Source: Polynucleobacter sp. AP-Kolm-20A-A1 | GTDB lineage: Bacteria; Pseudomonadota; Gammaproteobacteria; Burkholderiales; Burkholderiaceae | Direction: 5' to 3' | NCBI RefSeq assembly: GCF_018688315.1 | Contig: NZ_CP061315.1 | Span: 1,612,001 to 1,676,000 of the forward strand | DNA: 64,000 nt | In this document: positions 1 to 9,200 of the stretch, one piece after another | Numbering within the stretch: the stretch's first letter is position 1 | Layout of the letters: every line of letters starts with the position of its first letter | Program-made: the position numbers and the translations under genes | The notes under the pieces: generated by a model | What the model saw: the letters and a program-made list of their open reading frames with translations, nothing else | Told to the model about the DNA's origin: nothing | The model's database searches: none

Positions 1-962
1 CCGTTGTAAATCAAGCTTGCATAGCGTGGCATCAGATCATCCTTCAAGTGAGCCACTTCACGGTCCAAGGTAATGCTCTCAATACCGCGATGCGCCTTCA
101 ACAGAATCGTGCCGCCAGGAGTTTCATAGCAACCACGGCTCTTCATGCCAACAAAGCGGTTTTCTACAAGGTCAAGACGCCCGATGCCGTGCATGCCACC
201 AATGCGATTGAGCTCAGCCAACAATTCATGTGGCTTATACGCCTTGCCATTGATCGCTACTGGATCACCAGCTTTAAATTCAATCTCAATAATTTCTGGA
301 GCATCTGGAGCTTTCTCTGGAGAAACTGTCCAACGCCACATAGACTCTTCGGCTTCAGCATTAGGGTTCTCTAAATGACGGCCCTCATAGCTAATATGCA
401 ATAAGTTGGCATCCATAGAATAAGGTGAGCCACCTTGCTTATGCTTCATCTCCACTGGAATGCCATGCTTTTCTGCATAGGCCATCAACTTCTCGCGTGA
501 GAGCAAATCCCATTCGCGCCAAGGAGCAATCACTTTAATTCCCGGCTCTAATGCGTAGTAGCCCAATTCAAAGCGCACTTGATCGTTACCTTTGCCAGTA
601 GCTCCGTGAGATACAGAGTCAGCGCCGGTTAAGCGAGCGATCTCAATCTGACGTTTTGCGATCAAAGGGCGTGCAATTGAAGTGCCCAACAAATATTCGC
701 CCTCGTAAATCGTATTCGCACGGAACATTGGGAATACAAAATCACGCACAAATTCTTCGCGCAAGTCATCAATAAAAATATTTTCTGGCTTGATACCAAA
801 TTGCAATGCTTTGGCGCGCGCTGGCTCCAACTCCTCACCCTGACCTAAGTCGGCGGTGAAGGTCACAATCTCACAGCCATATGTATCTTGAAGCCACTTC
901 AAGATCACGCTAGTGTCTAAACCACCGGAATACGCTAAGACTGCTTTTTTAATATCAGACAT
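1..962 (-). CDS. argG: Argininosuccinate synthase, C-terminus cut off by the window edge
   Basis: This enzyme joins citrulline and aspartate using ATP to make argininosuccinate, the penultimate step of arginine synthesis in the cytoplasm. Reading the minus strand from ATG at 962-960 gives [14 protein letters not shown] and then LDTS, the PP-loop ATP-binding signature of the family at residues 10-18. The frame stays open to base 1, giving about 320 codons. Family members have roughly 400 or more residues, so the C-terminal quarter lies outside the window. It lies 58 bp downstream of argF on the same strand, so the two arginine genes probably share a transcript. Confidence 0.95.
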   Translation of the reverse strand, partial: MSDIKKAVLAYSGGLDTSVILKWLQDTYGCEIVTFTADLGQGEELEPARAKALQFGIKPENIFIDDLREEFVRDFVFPMFRANTIYEGEYLLGTSIARPLIAKRQIEIARLTGADSVSHGATGKGNDQVRFELGYYALEPGIKVIAPWREWDLLSREKLMAYAEKHGIPVEMKHKQGGSPYSMDANLLHISYEGRHLENPNAEAEESMWRWTVSPEKAPDAPEIIEIEFKAGDPVAINGKAYKPHELLAELNRIGGMHGIGRLDLVENRFVGMKSRGCYETPGGTILLKAHRGIESITLDREVAHLKDDLMPRYASLIYN

Positions 963-1019
963 GTTTTCTTATTCAATCAAAAATAAATTAAAACGACTTA
1001 CTAAAACTGATTTACCGCT

Positions 1020-1967
1020 TTAATCCAAACGACCACAGAGTAAATACTCCATCAAAGCCTTTTGAACGTGCAAACGATTTTCTGCCTCTTCCCACACAAT
1101 GCTTTGTGGGCCATCAATCACCCCAGCGGAGACCTCTTCGCCACGATGGGCTGGCAAGCAATGCATGAATAACGCATCCGGCTTAGCCAAAGACATTAAC
1201 TCTTCATCAACCATCCAGTCTTGGAATGCATTCATGCGTGAAGTATTTTCAGCTTCATAACCCATGCTGGTCCAAACATCGGTCGTAACCAAGTCAGCAC
1301 CTTTGCAAGCATCCTTAGGATCAGCACAAACCGTTAAGTGTTTCGATGCTTTGGCAGTCAACCGCGCTGGATCCAATTGGTAACCTTCTGGCGCAGAGAA
1401 GCGCAACTGAAAGTCTAAACATTCAGCAGCCTGAATCCAGGTGTAAGCCATATTGTTGGCATCACCCACCCAAGCAACCGTCTTACCTTGGATTGGACCG
1501 CGAGCTTCGACATAAGTGAAGATATCGGCCAGTACTTGGCAAGGATGAAATTCATTCGTTAAGCCATTGATTACGGGCACACGAGAGTTAGCTGCAAAAC
1601 GCTCAATGATCTCTTGGCCAAAGGTGCGGATCATAATGATGTCCGTCATCCTTGAAATTACCTGCGCAGCGTCCTCTACAGGCTCGCCACGACCTAACTG
1701 AGTATCGCGAGTGTTTAGGTATACCGCATGACCTCCAAGCTGGTGTATGCCCGCCTCAAAAGAAAGGCGCGTACGCGTGGAGTGCTTTTCAAAAATCATT
1801 GCCAAAGTACGATCATGCAAAGGATGCCAGGTCTCGTAGCTCTTGAATTTAGCCTTGAGCCATGCTGATCTTTTCAGCAAGTAGTCATATTCTTCGCGAG
1901 TGAGGTCAGAAAACTGCAGGTAGTGCTTTACCTGACCGGGCACTTGGGGCTTTGCCAGAGATGTCAT
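1020..1967 (-). CDS. argF: Ornithine carbamoyltransferase
   Basis: The enzyme transfers the carbamoyl group of carbamoyl phosphate to ornithine to make citrulline, the substrate of the neighbouring argG product. The carbamoyl-phosphate loop STRTR is at residues 63-67, followed by FHPCQ in the middle and HCLPAHRG near the C-terminus, all family signatures. The frame is open back to an ATG at 2000 (326 aa). I prefer the ATG at 1967 (315 aa), because homologs begin just before the KHYLQFSDLT segment. Neither start has a strong ribosome binding site. The gene is divergent from the DUF3579 gene at 2108. Confidence 0.94.
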   Translation of the reverse strand: MTSLAKPQVPGQVKHYLQFSDLTREEYDYLLKRSAWLKAKFKSYETWHPLHDRTLAMIFEKHSTRTRLSFEAGIHQLGGHAVYLNTRDTQLGRGEPVEDAAQVISRMTDIIMIRTFGQEIIERFAANSRVPVINGLTNEFHPCQVLADIFTYVEARGPIQGKTVAWVGDANNMAYTWIQAAECLDFQLRFSAPEGYQLDPARLTAKASKHLTVCADPKDACKGADLVTTDVWTSMGYEAENTSRMNAFQDWMVDEELMSLAKPDALFMHCLPAHRGEEVSAGVIDGPQSIVWEEAENRLHVQKALMEYLLCGRLD

Positions 1968-2107
1968 AGTTGAGCTTTCTACTAAAGTTTTGGCTTGCAT
2001 TTTTTTCTTAAAACATTCGACTGCACGAAAATGGACCCTAAAGTCATATTACGTCCACCTCAGGCTGTTAAGCTAGAGGGCTTAGCAATACTGCTTCTTA
2101 ACATCAT

Positions 2108-2434
2108 TTGTACGCCAACTTGAACCACAAAAAGCTTTTCATTCAAGGCATTACCACTTCTGGCAAACCGTTTCGGCCCAGCGATTGGGCGGAGCGTCTG
2201 TGCGGGGTGATGGCTACTTTCCGCCCTCCCGGCGATTCCGGGGACCCTCGCTTCACTTATTCGCCCTATGTCAGACCAGTGCTTATTGCAAAAGTGAAAT
2301 GCGTTGTTATCGATACCAGACTGGGTGACTTAGATCCAAGAGCGCTCGACTTTGTCATGAACTTTGCCAAAGACAACAGCCTACCGATCGAAGAGGCATG
2401 TGAGTTCAACCCAACATCCCCAGCCCAGCCTTAA
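2108..2434 (+). CDS. DUF3579 domain protein, function unknown
   Basis: This is a small cytoplasmic protein of 108 residues. I recognise it as DUF3579, a family common in betaproteobacteria, from the segment KPFRPSDWAERLCG near residues 20-33 and the TYSPYVRPV stretch. No enzymatic motif, signal peptide or membrane segment is visible. The start is unusual: an in-frame stop at 2099-2101 closes the frame upstream and no ATG follows, so translation must begin at TTG 2108 or TTG 2120. It stands alone between the argF promoter and the convergent rpsT gene. Its role cannot be deduced from the sequence. Confidence 0.75.
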   Translation: MYANLNHKKLFIQGITTSGKPFRPSDWAERLCGVMATFRPPGDSGDPRFTYSPYVRPVLIAKVKCVVIDTRLGDLDPRALDFVMNFAKDNSLPIEEACEFNPTSPAQP

Positions 2435-2443
2435 AAACAAAAA

Positions 2444-2464
2444 CCCGCTCTGATGAGGAGCGGG
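2444..2464 (-). terminator. Rho-independent terminator of rpsT
   Basis: A 7-bp GC-rich stem, CCCGCTC (2444-2450) with GAGCGGG (2458-2464), encloses a 7-base loop. On the minus strand it is followed by a T-rich run (A-rich at 2436-2443 on the plus strand). A second perfect hairpin, GGTCGAA/TTCGACC at 2469-2487, sits between it and the rpsT stop codon. Confidence 0.85.
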
Positions 2465-2507
2465 CCTAGGTCGAAACTACTTCGACCAGCCTAAAACTAA
2501 TACTGTA

Positions 2508-2774
2508 TTACGCTGCCATCGCCTTGATAGCTGCAGACAAACGTGACTTCTGACGAGCTGCAGTGTTCTTGTGTGCAATCTTTTTGTCAGCAATCTTGTC
2601 GATTGTTGCTTGAGCGGCTGTAAATACTTTTGCAGCAGCAGCTTTGTCACCAGTTTCAATTGCTTTACGAACTGCCTTGATGGAAGTGCGAAGCTTTGAA
2701 CGCAAACTGGAATTGTGTTCGTTTTGTTTTACTGCCTGGCGTGCGCGCTTGCGCGCTTGTGCTGTATTGGCCAT
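2508..2774 (-). CDS. rpsT: 30S ribosomal protein S20
   Basis: S20 binds 16S rRNA directly during assembly of the small ribosomal subunit. The 88-residue product has the usual length. It begins [13 protein letters not shown] and is lysine- and alanine-rich throughout, as expected for this all-helical RNA-binding protein. It is transcribed alone, divergently from murJ, a neighbourhood seen in many proteobacteria. Two hairpins follow the stop codon, the second with a T-run, so the transcript probably ends there. Confidence 0.96.
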   Translation of the reverse strand: MANTAQARKRARQAVKQNEHNSSLRSKLRTSIKAVRKAIETGDKAAAAKVFTAAQATIDKIADKKIAHKNTAARQKSRLSAAIKAMAA

Positions 2775-2925
2775 CTTTAAACCTTGCCTCTATAAATTGC
2801 AAAATGCGATTAGTTAAAAATCTCGTGGACTTGCCAATTTCATAAGCAAGCTCACCAAAACCCAAGATTTTACCTTAAAGGGGCAAAAAAGCCCAGTCCA
2901 CCCATAAATAGGTGAAAATCGACTC

Positions 2926-4479
2926 ATGAATCTGCTTTCTGCCGCCGCCAAGGTTAGCTCCCTGACCATGCTGTCCCGTATTACGGGATTGCTGCGGGAG
3001 ACCCTCATAGCCCGTAGTTTCGGGGCTTCCGAGTGGACAGACGCCTTTAATGTAGCTTTTAGGCTACCCAATTTACTGCGTCGATTGTTTGCGGAAGGGG
3101 CCTTTTCCCAGGCTTTTGTACCAATTTTGGGGGAAATTTCCACAAATGAGGACCAAAACAAGGCCAAAATCCTCATAAATGCCGTCGCCACGCTCTTATT
3201 TTGGGCTTTGCTGCTTACGGTACTCCTGGGAGTGATTGGCGCCCCATTGCTCATTTTGGTCATTGCTACAGGCTTTAGCGGTGGCCCCGCCTATGACGCC
3301 AGCGTTGTGATGACCCGGATCATGTTCCCTTATATCGGGCTGATTTCCATGGTCTCACTATCAGCCGGCATTCTAAATACGTATCACCGCTTTGCAATTC
3401 CAGCCTTCACTCCAGTTTTACTGAATCTCGCCCTAATCGGTAGCGCCATGTTTTTGGCGCCGCATTTACAGCAACCAATTTATGCCCTCAGTATTGGCGT
3501 TCTATTGGGCGGTATTTTGCAACTAGCACTTCAAGTTCCCGCGCTTGCTCGTCTTGGTCTATTGCCACGCATTGGTTTATTGCCCGGCGCAATCAAGGCA
3601 GCCATCACCAACCCCGACGCAAGACGCGTTTTAAAACTTATGGGGCCAGCCGTGTTTGCTGTATCGGTTGCCCAAATATCTTTAATCATCAACACCAACA
3701 TTGCATCACGCTTACAAGCAGGAAGCGTCTCCTGGCTTTCATACGCAGATCGCCTCATGGAATTTCCGACTGCATTGCTTGGCGTTGCCTTGGGCACCGT
3801 GCTCTTGCCAAGCCTTAGCAAGGCCAATGCCAAGAATGATTTAGTCCATGCTGGTGAATTGCTCATCTGGGGTTTACAGCTGACATTCTTATTGGCTGCG
3901 CCCTGTGCACTTGCGCTCTTTATTTTTGGCGAGCCACTAGCAGCCGTGCTGTACCACTACGGTAAATTCAACGCACTGGATGTGCTGATGACACAACGTG
4001 CATTGGCCGCTTATGGCGTTGGCCTGATTGGATTAATTTTGGTAAAGATTTTGGCGCCTGGTTTTTATTCACGCCAGGATATTCGCACCCCAGTCAAAAT
4101 TGGCTTATTCGTTTTAGTTGCCACTCAATTAGCTAACCTTATTTTTGTGCCATGGCTTGGTCATGCCGGCCTGGCCTTATCCGTTGGCACTGGCGCATGC
4201 CTTAATGCTGCCCTCCTCTGGGTTGGCCTTCATAAGCGCGGCGCCCTACCAAGCTATGCTTGGCTCAAATACCTTGGGCAACTACTCTTTGCATTAATCC
4301 CCTTTTCTGCGGTCCTCATTTACGCAGCAGGCGCCCATAACTGGATTGCTTTACAAGCGGAACCATGGCTACGCATCGGCTTATTAGCCGCATGGTTAGG
4401 CATTGCTGCAGTTGTTTACTTTGGTTCTCTGGGTTTGGTGGGAATTCGCTGGCAAAAATTCTTGCGTCATGCAAAATAG
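2926..4479 (+). CDS. murJ: Lipid II flippase MurJ
   Basis: MurJ moves the peptidoglycan precursor lipid II across the inner membrane and belongs to the MOP exporter superfamily. The 517-residue protein begins MNLLSAAAKVSSLTMLSRITGLLRE and is built of alternating hydrophobic helices (about 14 in the family). It keeps the early FRLPNLLRRLFAEGAFSQAFVP region (residues about 46-67), characteristic of MurJ, with its conserved arginines. It is divergent from rpsT. The SirB1-type gene follows 5 bp after its stop and is probably co-transcribed. Confidence 0.95.
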   Translation: MNLLSAAAKVSSLTMLSRITGLLRETLIARSFGASEWTDAFNVAFRLPNLLRRLFAEGAFSQAFVPILGEISTNEDQNKAKILINAVATLLFWALLLTVLLGVIGAPLLILVIATGFSGGPAYDASVVMTRIMFPYIGLISMVSLSAGILNTYHRFAIPAFTPVLLNLALIGSAMFLAPHLQQPIYALSIGVLLGGILQLALQVPALARLGLLPRIGLLPGAIKAAITNPDARRVLKLMGPAVFAVSVAQISLIINTNIASRLQAGSVSWLSYADRLMEFPTALLGVALGTVLLPSLSKANAKNDLVHAGELLIWGLQLTFLLAAPCALALFIFGEPLAAVLYHYGKFNALDVLMTQRALAAYGVGLIGLILVKILAPGFYSRQDIRTPVKIGLFVLVATQLANLIFVPWLGHAGLALSVGTGACLNAALLWVGLHKRGALPSYAWLKYLGQLLFALIPFSAVLIYAAGAHNWIALQAEPWLRIGLLAAWLGIAAVVYFGSLGLVGIRWQKFLRHAK

Positions 4480-4484
4480 CTCAT

Positions 4485-5327
4485 ATGCCAACACAACAAC
4501 TCGACTATTTCACCTCCCTAGTTGCTGAAGACGAACACTTCCCTTTAACGGAAGCAGCAATTGCTGTTGCACAACACGCATATCCGGATTTGGATGTACA
4601 GGGCGTTTTAGATCAGCTCGATCAAATGGGCAACAAACTCAAAGCACGAATAACTCCAGATACATCACCCGTTCAGCGTCTGCAGATTCTGAAGCATTTC
4701 TTTTATACCGAATTGGGCTTTGGCCCCAATCCAAATGATTTTTATGCTCCCGAAAATTCTTACTTACATTACGTAATTGAGAATCGCAGAGGCATTCCAA
4801 TCTCCTTAGCTATTTTGATGATGGAGTTGGGCAATCAAATTGGTCTCAAGATTCGCGGAGTCTCATTTCCGAACCATTTCATGATGCGCATCTCATTGCA
4901 GCAAGGCGAAGTCATCATGGACCCATTGACCGGTGAATCTCTCTCGAAGACTCAGCTGCAAGAGATGCTTGATCCGTACTTGGACGCCAAAGGTTATCGG
5001 GGTGAGCTCAGCCTGCCGCTCAATATCTTCCTGCGCGCCTCTAGCTCAAGAGAAATTCTGTCGCGTTTTTTAAGAAACCTCAAAATGATTTACTCAGAGC
5101 ATGAGCGCTGGGAGCGCTTACTGGGGATTCAAGAGCGTTTAGTGATCTTGTTGCCAGACTCCATTGAAGAAGTGCGTGATCGCGGGTTGATCTTTGCACA
5201 ATTGGAATATTTGCGTCCCGCTTTAGCAGACATGCATCGCTATTTGAGCGAGCTTCCCGAAGCAGAAGATGCTAGCGATATTCGCGAACACATTGCTACG
5301 CTGGAAAGCCAAACGAAGCTGCACTAA
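4485..5327 (+). CDS. SirB1-type transglutaminase-like/TPR protein
   Basis: The frame is open from inside murJ. The plausible start is the ATG at 4485, five bases after the murJ stop, giving 280 residues starting MPTQQLDYFTSLV. The central segment (FYTELGFGPNPNDFY, then RRGIPISLAILMMELG and FPNHFMMR) matches the SirB1 family, a transglutaminase-like fold. The C-terminal third looks like helical TPR-type repeats (QERLVILLPDSIEEVRDRG). The family is widespread in proteobacteria but its biochemical role is not settled, so I assign no activity. Position suggests co-transcription with murJ. It is convergent with the DedA gene, 14 bp away. Confidence 0.82.
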   Translation: MPTQQLDYFTSLVAEDEHFPLTEAAIAVAQHAYPDLDVQGVLDQLDQMGNKLKARITPDTSPVQRLQILKHFFYTELGFGPNPNDFYAPENSYLHYVIENRRGIPISLAILMMELGNQIGLKIRGVSFPNHFMMRISLQQGEVIMDPLTGESLSKTQLQEMLDPYLDAKGYRGELSLPLNIFLRASSSREILSRFLRNLKMIYSEHERWERLLGIQERLVILLPDSIEEVRDRGLIFAQLEYLRPALADMHRYLSELPEAEDASDIREHIATLESQTKLH

Positions 5328-5341
5328 ATTTTTAGCGGTCT

Positions 5342-5986
5342 TTACTGTTTCTTGCGCTGAAAAATTTTATAGGCGGCTGCAAAAACAACAGGAACGGCAG
5401 CAGCGCCAATCCCAACCAATACGATCACATTTAAATTCTGACGAATGATTGGAATATTGCCGAAGAAATAGCCGGCGATAACCAATCCAAATACCCAAAG
5501 AGCGGCGCCAGCGATATTAAAGAATTGAAAGCGCGAGAAGTTCATTTCTGACACGCCAGCAATAAAGGGTGCGAAGGTACGAATGATTGGCAGAAAGCGC
5601 GCAAGAATAATGGTCTTGCCGCCATGCTTTTCATAAAAGGCATGGGTTTTTAATAAGGCGCCTTGATCAATCCAACGAGATGTACTGCTAAAGATGCGTT
5701 TGCCAATCCAGCGGCCAATGAAATAGTTCACAGTATTGCCAGCGACGGCAGCAACCAACAAACCAATGCATAAAGTCCAGATATTGAAATGCTCAGTAGC
5801 GCAATACGCGCCAGCAATAAATAAAAGAGAGTCGCCCGGGAGGAATGGGGCTACAACTAGACCTGTTTCCGCAAAAACAATTGCAAATAGCAAGCCATAG
5901 GCCCAAGGTCCGTATTGTGAGATCACCACATCGAGATGTTTATCAATATGTAGCAATAAATCACTTATTTGCAAAAGGGTATCCAT
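5342..5986 (-). CDS. DedA-family inner-membrane protein
   Basis: DedA proteins are polytopic inner-membrane proteins; some transport lipid carriers or support membrane homeostasis. The family signature FAETGLVVAPFLPGDSLLF and the later RFLPIIRTFAPFIAGVS with its conserved arginines are present, between several hydrophobic helices. The frame is open to an ATG at 6046, but that would overlap the miaA start and add a polar 20-residue extension. I prefer the ATG at 5986 (214 aa, MDTLLQISDLLL), preceded by an AAGAGCGAG-like ribosome site. Which DedA paralog it is and its substrate cannot be read from sequence. Confidence 0.88.
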   Translation of the reverse strand: MDTLLQISDLLLHIDKHLDVVISQYGPWAYGLLFAIVFAETGLVVAPFLPGDSLLFIAGAYCATEHFNIWTLCIGLLVAAVAGNTVNYFIGRWIGKRIFSSTSRWIDQGALLKTHAFYEKHGGKTIILARFLPIIRTFAPFIAGVSEMNFSRFQFFNIAGAALWVFGLVIAGYFFGNIPIIRQNLNVIVLVGIGAAAVPVVFAAAYKIFQRKKQ

Positions 5987-6033
5987 CAACTCGCTCTTTA
6001 ACTTATGGTTTGTTGCGGATATTAACAGGCTCT

Positions 6034-6039
6034 TATAAT
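6034..6039 (+). promoter_or_regulatory. Consensus -10 box just before miaA
   Basis: A perfect TATAAT lies at 6034-6039, only six bases before the ATG at 6045. The best upstream partner is a weak TTGCGG at 6013-6018 (15-base spacer). If used, transcription would start at or within a base or two of the ATG at 6045. Confidence 0.5.
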
Positions 6040-6044
6040 TAGGC

Positions 6045-7049
6045 ATGCAAACTGAACCCTACATTCAGCCTATGCATGCGCTAGAGTCGAATCCCATTCT
6101 CTGTATCGTGGGTCCCACCGGCGCAGGCAAAACTCATCTCGCTATGTCTCTGGCTGAGCATGCTAAATCTATTGGTTTATCCATTGAACTCATCAGCATG
6201 GATTCGGCACTGGTTTATCGAGGCCTAGATATTGGCAGCGCAAAACCCACAAAGGCTGAACAAGCAGCAGTTATTCATCATCTGATTGATATTCTGGAGC
6301 CTACTGAGGTTTATTCAGCAGCACGCTTTGCAAAAGATGCAACTCGCCTCTGTGCAGAAATTAGAACCCGAGGAAATATTCCGGTTGTCGTAGGTGGAAC
6401 GATGCTGTATTGGCGCGCCTGGGCGCACGGGCTCTCCTCCCTACCACCAGCTAATCCCGAAATACGGGCACGCTTAGATGAAGAGGGCAAAGCTATTGGC
6501 TGGCCAGCAATGCATGAAAAACTTTCTCAAGTTGATCCAGAAACTGCTGCTCGCTTAAAGCCGAATGATTCTCAACGTGTACAACGCGCCCTTGAGGTTT
6601 TTGAAATTACCGGTAAGCCTATGTCAGCGCTATTGGCAGATTCGCCGAGTGAAGACGGACGCGAAGGTTCGGCTATCCCCCCTTGGATTCATCTCATATC
6701 TCTCGAACCCAGTGATCGCAAAAGACTTCATCAAAATTTAGAAAAACGTTTTGATGAAATGTTAGCTGCCGGATTTATGGATGAAGTTAAAAAGCTGCGC
6801 GCCAATTCAGAATTGCATGCAGATCTCCCTGCAATACGTTCAGTAGGCTATCGCCAGGCCTGGGAATTTCTGAATGGGGAAATTAACGCAGAGGATATGC
6901 GCTACAAGGCGCTCGCTGCGACAAGACAGCTTGGAAAGCGGCAGCTCACTTGGTTGCGAGCAATTGAGGGAAGAAAAATATTTGACCCCTTCAACCCAGA
7001 TGAGTTAAAGGCAGCCCTAGATTTCTGCAAAAAGAACTTAACGAAGTGA
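6045..7049 (+). CDS. miaA: tRNA dimethylallyltransferase
   Basis: MiaA adds the dimethylallyl group to A37 of tRNAs that read codons starting with U. The P-loop GPTGAGKTHLA follows ILCIVGP near residue 23. The signatures SMDSALVYRGLDIGSAKPT and VVVGGTMLYWRA, and the late SVGYRQAWEF, are typical. Length, 334 aa from ATG 6045, fits the family. An alternative start at ATG 6072 (325 aa) also leaves the P-loop intact. Choosing between them depends on the TATAAT at 6034, which would make the longer form nearly leaderless. Convergent with purM. Confidence 0.95.
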   Translation: MQTEPYIQPMHALESNPILCIVGPTGAGKTHLAMSLAEHAKSIGLSIELISMDSALVYRGLDIGSAKPTKAEQAAVIHHLIDILEPTEVYSAARFAKDATRLCAEIRTRGNIPVVVGGTMLYWRAWAHGLSSLPPANPEIRARLDEEGKAIGWPAMHEKLSQVDPETAARLKPNDSQRVQRALEVFEITGKPMSALLADSPSEDGREGSAIPPWIHLISLEPSDRKRLHQNLEKRFDEMLAAGFMDEVKKLRANSELHADLPAIRSVGYRQAWEFLNGEINAEDMRYKALAATRQLGKRQLTWLRAIEGRKIFDPFNPDELKAALDFCKKNLTK

Positions 7050-7057
7050 TCGTTAAG
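7037..7057. terminator. Weak hairpin between miaA and purM
   Basis: CTTAACG (7037-7043) and CGTTAAG (7051-7057) form a 7-bp stem around the miaA stop codon. There is no T-run, so termination strength is doubtful. Confidence 0.3.
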
Positions 7058-7074
7058 CCTTCAATCAAAGAGTC

Positions 7075-8127
7075 TTAGATAACGATTGTTTGTGGCGCGT
7101 CTTTCGGGCGCTCCACAACTTCACCAACTGTCCAAGCCTTAAGGCCTTGTGCGCTTAATGATTTGATTGCGGCGTCCGCCTGGTCTGGGGCAACAATCAC
7201 CACCATGCCAATGCCGCAGTTAAATACACGAACCATTTCTGCATCGGCAACGCCACCCTTCATTTGCAACCAACGGAAGAGTTCTGGCATCTGCCAGCTA
7301 TCGCGATGTAAAACTGCTTGAGTATTTTCTGGGAGTACACGGGGCACGTTATCTACCAAGCCACCGCCGGTGATATGCGCCATTCCTTTTACATTGATTT
7401 CAGAGATCAGCTTTAGTAAAGGCTTTACATAAATTTCTGTTGGCGCCATCACTACATCACCTAGTGGGCGACCACCCAAATCGTCAGTCGGCTTTGCGCC
7501 AGCACGCTCAATAATTTTTCGCACCAATGAATAGCCATTGGAGTGCGCGCCACTAGAACCGATCGCCAAAACTACATCGCCAGGAACGATTGTGTTTCCT
7601 GTAATGATTTTGGATTTCTCTACGGCGCCAACTGCAAAGCCAGCTAAGTCATACTCGCCTGGCGGATACATACCTGGCATTTCAGCGGTCTCACCACCAA
7701 TCAATGCGCAACCAGATAATTCGCAACCTTTCGCAATGCCACCAACGACTGTGGCAGCGGTATCAACAGTCAGCTTACCGCAAGCAAAGTAGTCCAAGAA
7801 AAAGAGGGGTTCAGCACCCTGAACCAAAATGTCATTCACACTCATGGCGACCAAGTCCTGGCCAATGGTTTCATGACGATTCCACTCGAATGCCAATCTC
7901 AGCTTCGTACCAACACCATCGGTGCCCGACACCAACACCGGCTCTTTGTAGCGCTTAGGCACCTCAAAAAGGGCTCCAAAACCACCAATTCCAGCCAAAA
8001 CACCTTCGCGCATGGTTTTCTTGGCCAGAGGCTTAATGCGGTCAACTAAATCGTCCCCAGCGTCAATATCGACGCCAGCATCACGATAGGAAAGGCCTTT
8101 TGAGGAAGAATTAGTAGATGAAGTCAT
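7075..8127 (-). CDS. purM: Phosphoribosylformylglycinamidine cyclo-ligase (AIR synthetase)
   Basis: PurM closes the imidazole ring to form aminoimidazole ribonucleotide in purine synthesis, using ATP. The 350-residue product has the family length and contains [16 protein letters not shown] near the N-terminus, [11 protein letters not shown], and the [11 protein letters not shown] signature in the middle. The C-terminal part carries [17 protein letters not shown]. It is divergent from the permease gene at 8201 and convergent with miaA, so it is probably transcribed alone. Confidence 0.96.
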   Translation of the reverse strand: MTSSTNSSSKGLSYRDAGVDIDAGDDLVDRIKPLAKKTMREGVLAGIGGFGALFEVPKRYKEPVLVSGTDGVGTKLRLAFEWNRHETIGQDLVAMSVNDILVQGAEPLFFLDYFACGKLTVDTAATVVGGIAKGCELSGCALIGGETAEMPGMYPPGEYDLAGFAVGAVEKSKIITGNTIVPGDVVLAIGSSGAHSNGYSLVRKIIERAGAKPTDDLGGRPLGDVVMAPTEIYVKPLLKLISEINVKGMAHITGGGLVDNVPRVLPENTQAVLHRDSWQMPELFRWLQMKGGVADAEMVRVFNCGIGMVVIVAPDQADAAIKSLSAQGLKAWTVGEVVERPKDAPQTIVI

Positions 8128-8200
8128 GTCGGAGCCGGAATATTAGTAAAAAATGCTACTTCGTCAGTAGAATCATTGAATTCTAGAGGATTGAAGCAAG

Positions 8201-9190
8201 ATGGCCGAAATTTTTACCCCTTTTTTAACCGCATTCATTCTGGCGTATGCTCTGCGCCCCGTTTGCCTGTGGCTTGAGAGGCATCACTTACCCCGAGCAC
8301 TGGCTGCTGCCATCTCGATGCTGGTCGGTTTGGGCCTGGTTTTTTGCATATTTAGCCTCCTCATTAGCCTCCTCAGATATGAAATACCCCTAATTAAGGC
8401 TCAACTTCCCGACTGGATTGCCAACACCCAGGCTTGGTTGGGGCCAAAACTCAGTGAATTTCACATTAATTTTGATTGGGCCACCCTAAAGGCAAGCGTC
8501 ACGCACAAAATCACAGAACACATTAACGAGAATGCTGACGCGTTAATGAGCTCCACCATTGAGACGGTATTAATGTCAGGAAGCTCAGTCATCGCCGGTT
8601 TTGTAAATGCCGTGCTGATTATTTTTGTAATGTTTTATTTGCTCATCGACTGGAATCATTTCTTTGGGCTAGTGAAACAATTAGTTCCAGTGCGCACCCA
8701 AGAAACCGTGCATCACTTAGCAATGCACACAGATGGTTTGCTTTCTCAATACCTCAGAGGAATGCTAATCGTGATTGCCATCATGGCAGTCTTTTACAGC
8801 GCAGGATTGAGTTTCATCGGCGTCAAAGGAGCTGCTGCTTTAGGTGTCTTTACTGCGCTCATGATCGTCATCCCTTACATCGGCATTACCTTGGGTCTCA
8901 CGCTTGCTGTTTTATCTGCACTACTTCAATTTGGCCCTGGCACTCAAATCATCGGCGTTCTCATCTTATTTGGCATTGGCCAATTTCTTGAAGGCTTCTT
9001 CTTAACGCCCCGCTTGGTGGGCGAGCGCATTGGCCTACACCCAGTTGCAGTCCTATTTGCCTTGCTCTTATTTGGTAAGTTATTTGGTTTCTTTGGTGTA
9101 TTACTTGCGCTGCCTATCAGCGCAGTCAGCTTGGTGCTGATGAAATATCTTTGGTCCGTTTATACGCAAAGCTCCTGGTATCAAAAATAA
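8201..9190 (+). CDS. AI-2E/PerM-family membrane transporter
   Basis: This 329-residue protein has about seven hydrophobic helices and the C-terminal family pattern PYIGITLGLTLAVLSAL, LEGFFLTPRLVGERIGLHPVAVLFALL, which identifies the AI-2E transporter/PerM family. Members include putative efflux and autoinducer permeases, so the substrate here is unknown. An in-frame stop at 8192 fixes the ATG at 8201 (with AGAGGA about ten bases upstream) as the start. The protein therefore begins directly in the first membrane helix, slightly shorter than many relatives. hda follows by 10 bp and is likely co-transcribed. Confidence 0.88.
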   Translation: MAEIFTPFLTAFILAYALRPVCLWLERHHLPRALAAAISMLVGLGLVFCIFSLLISLLRYEIPLIKAQLPDWIANTQAWLGPKLSEFHINFDWATLKASVTHKITEHINENADALMSSTIETVLMSGSSVIAGFVNAVLIIFVMFYLLIDWNHFFGLVKQLVPVRTQETVHHLAMHTDGLLSQYLRGMLIVIAIMAVFYSAGLSFIGVKGAAALGVFTALMIVIPYIGITLGLTLAVLSALLQFGPGTQIIGVLILFGIGQFLEGFFLTPRLVGERIGLHPVAVLFALLLFGKLFGFFGVLLALPISAVSLVLMKYLWSVYTQSSWYQK

Positions 9191-9200
9191 TTTAGTTGTA

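Noticed and set aside
48..378. Two plus-strand frames at the left edge
   Set aside because: They lie antisense to argG, whose conserved protein runs unbroken through the region.
2814..3263. 149-codon minus-strand frame over the start of murJ
   Set aside because: It covers the rpsT-murJ promoter region and the conserved murJ N-terminus, is serine- and lysine-rich without domain features, and is best read as a shadow.
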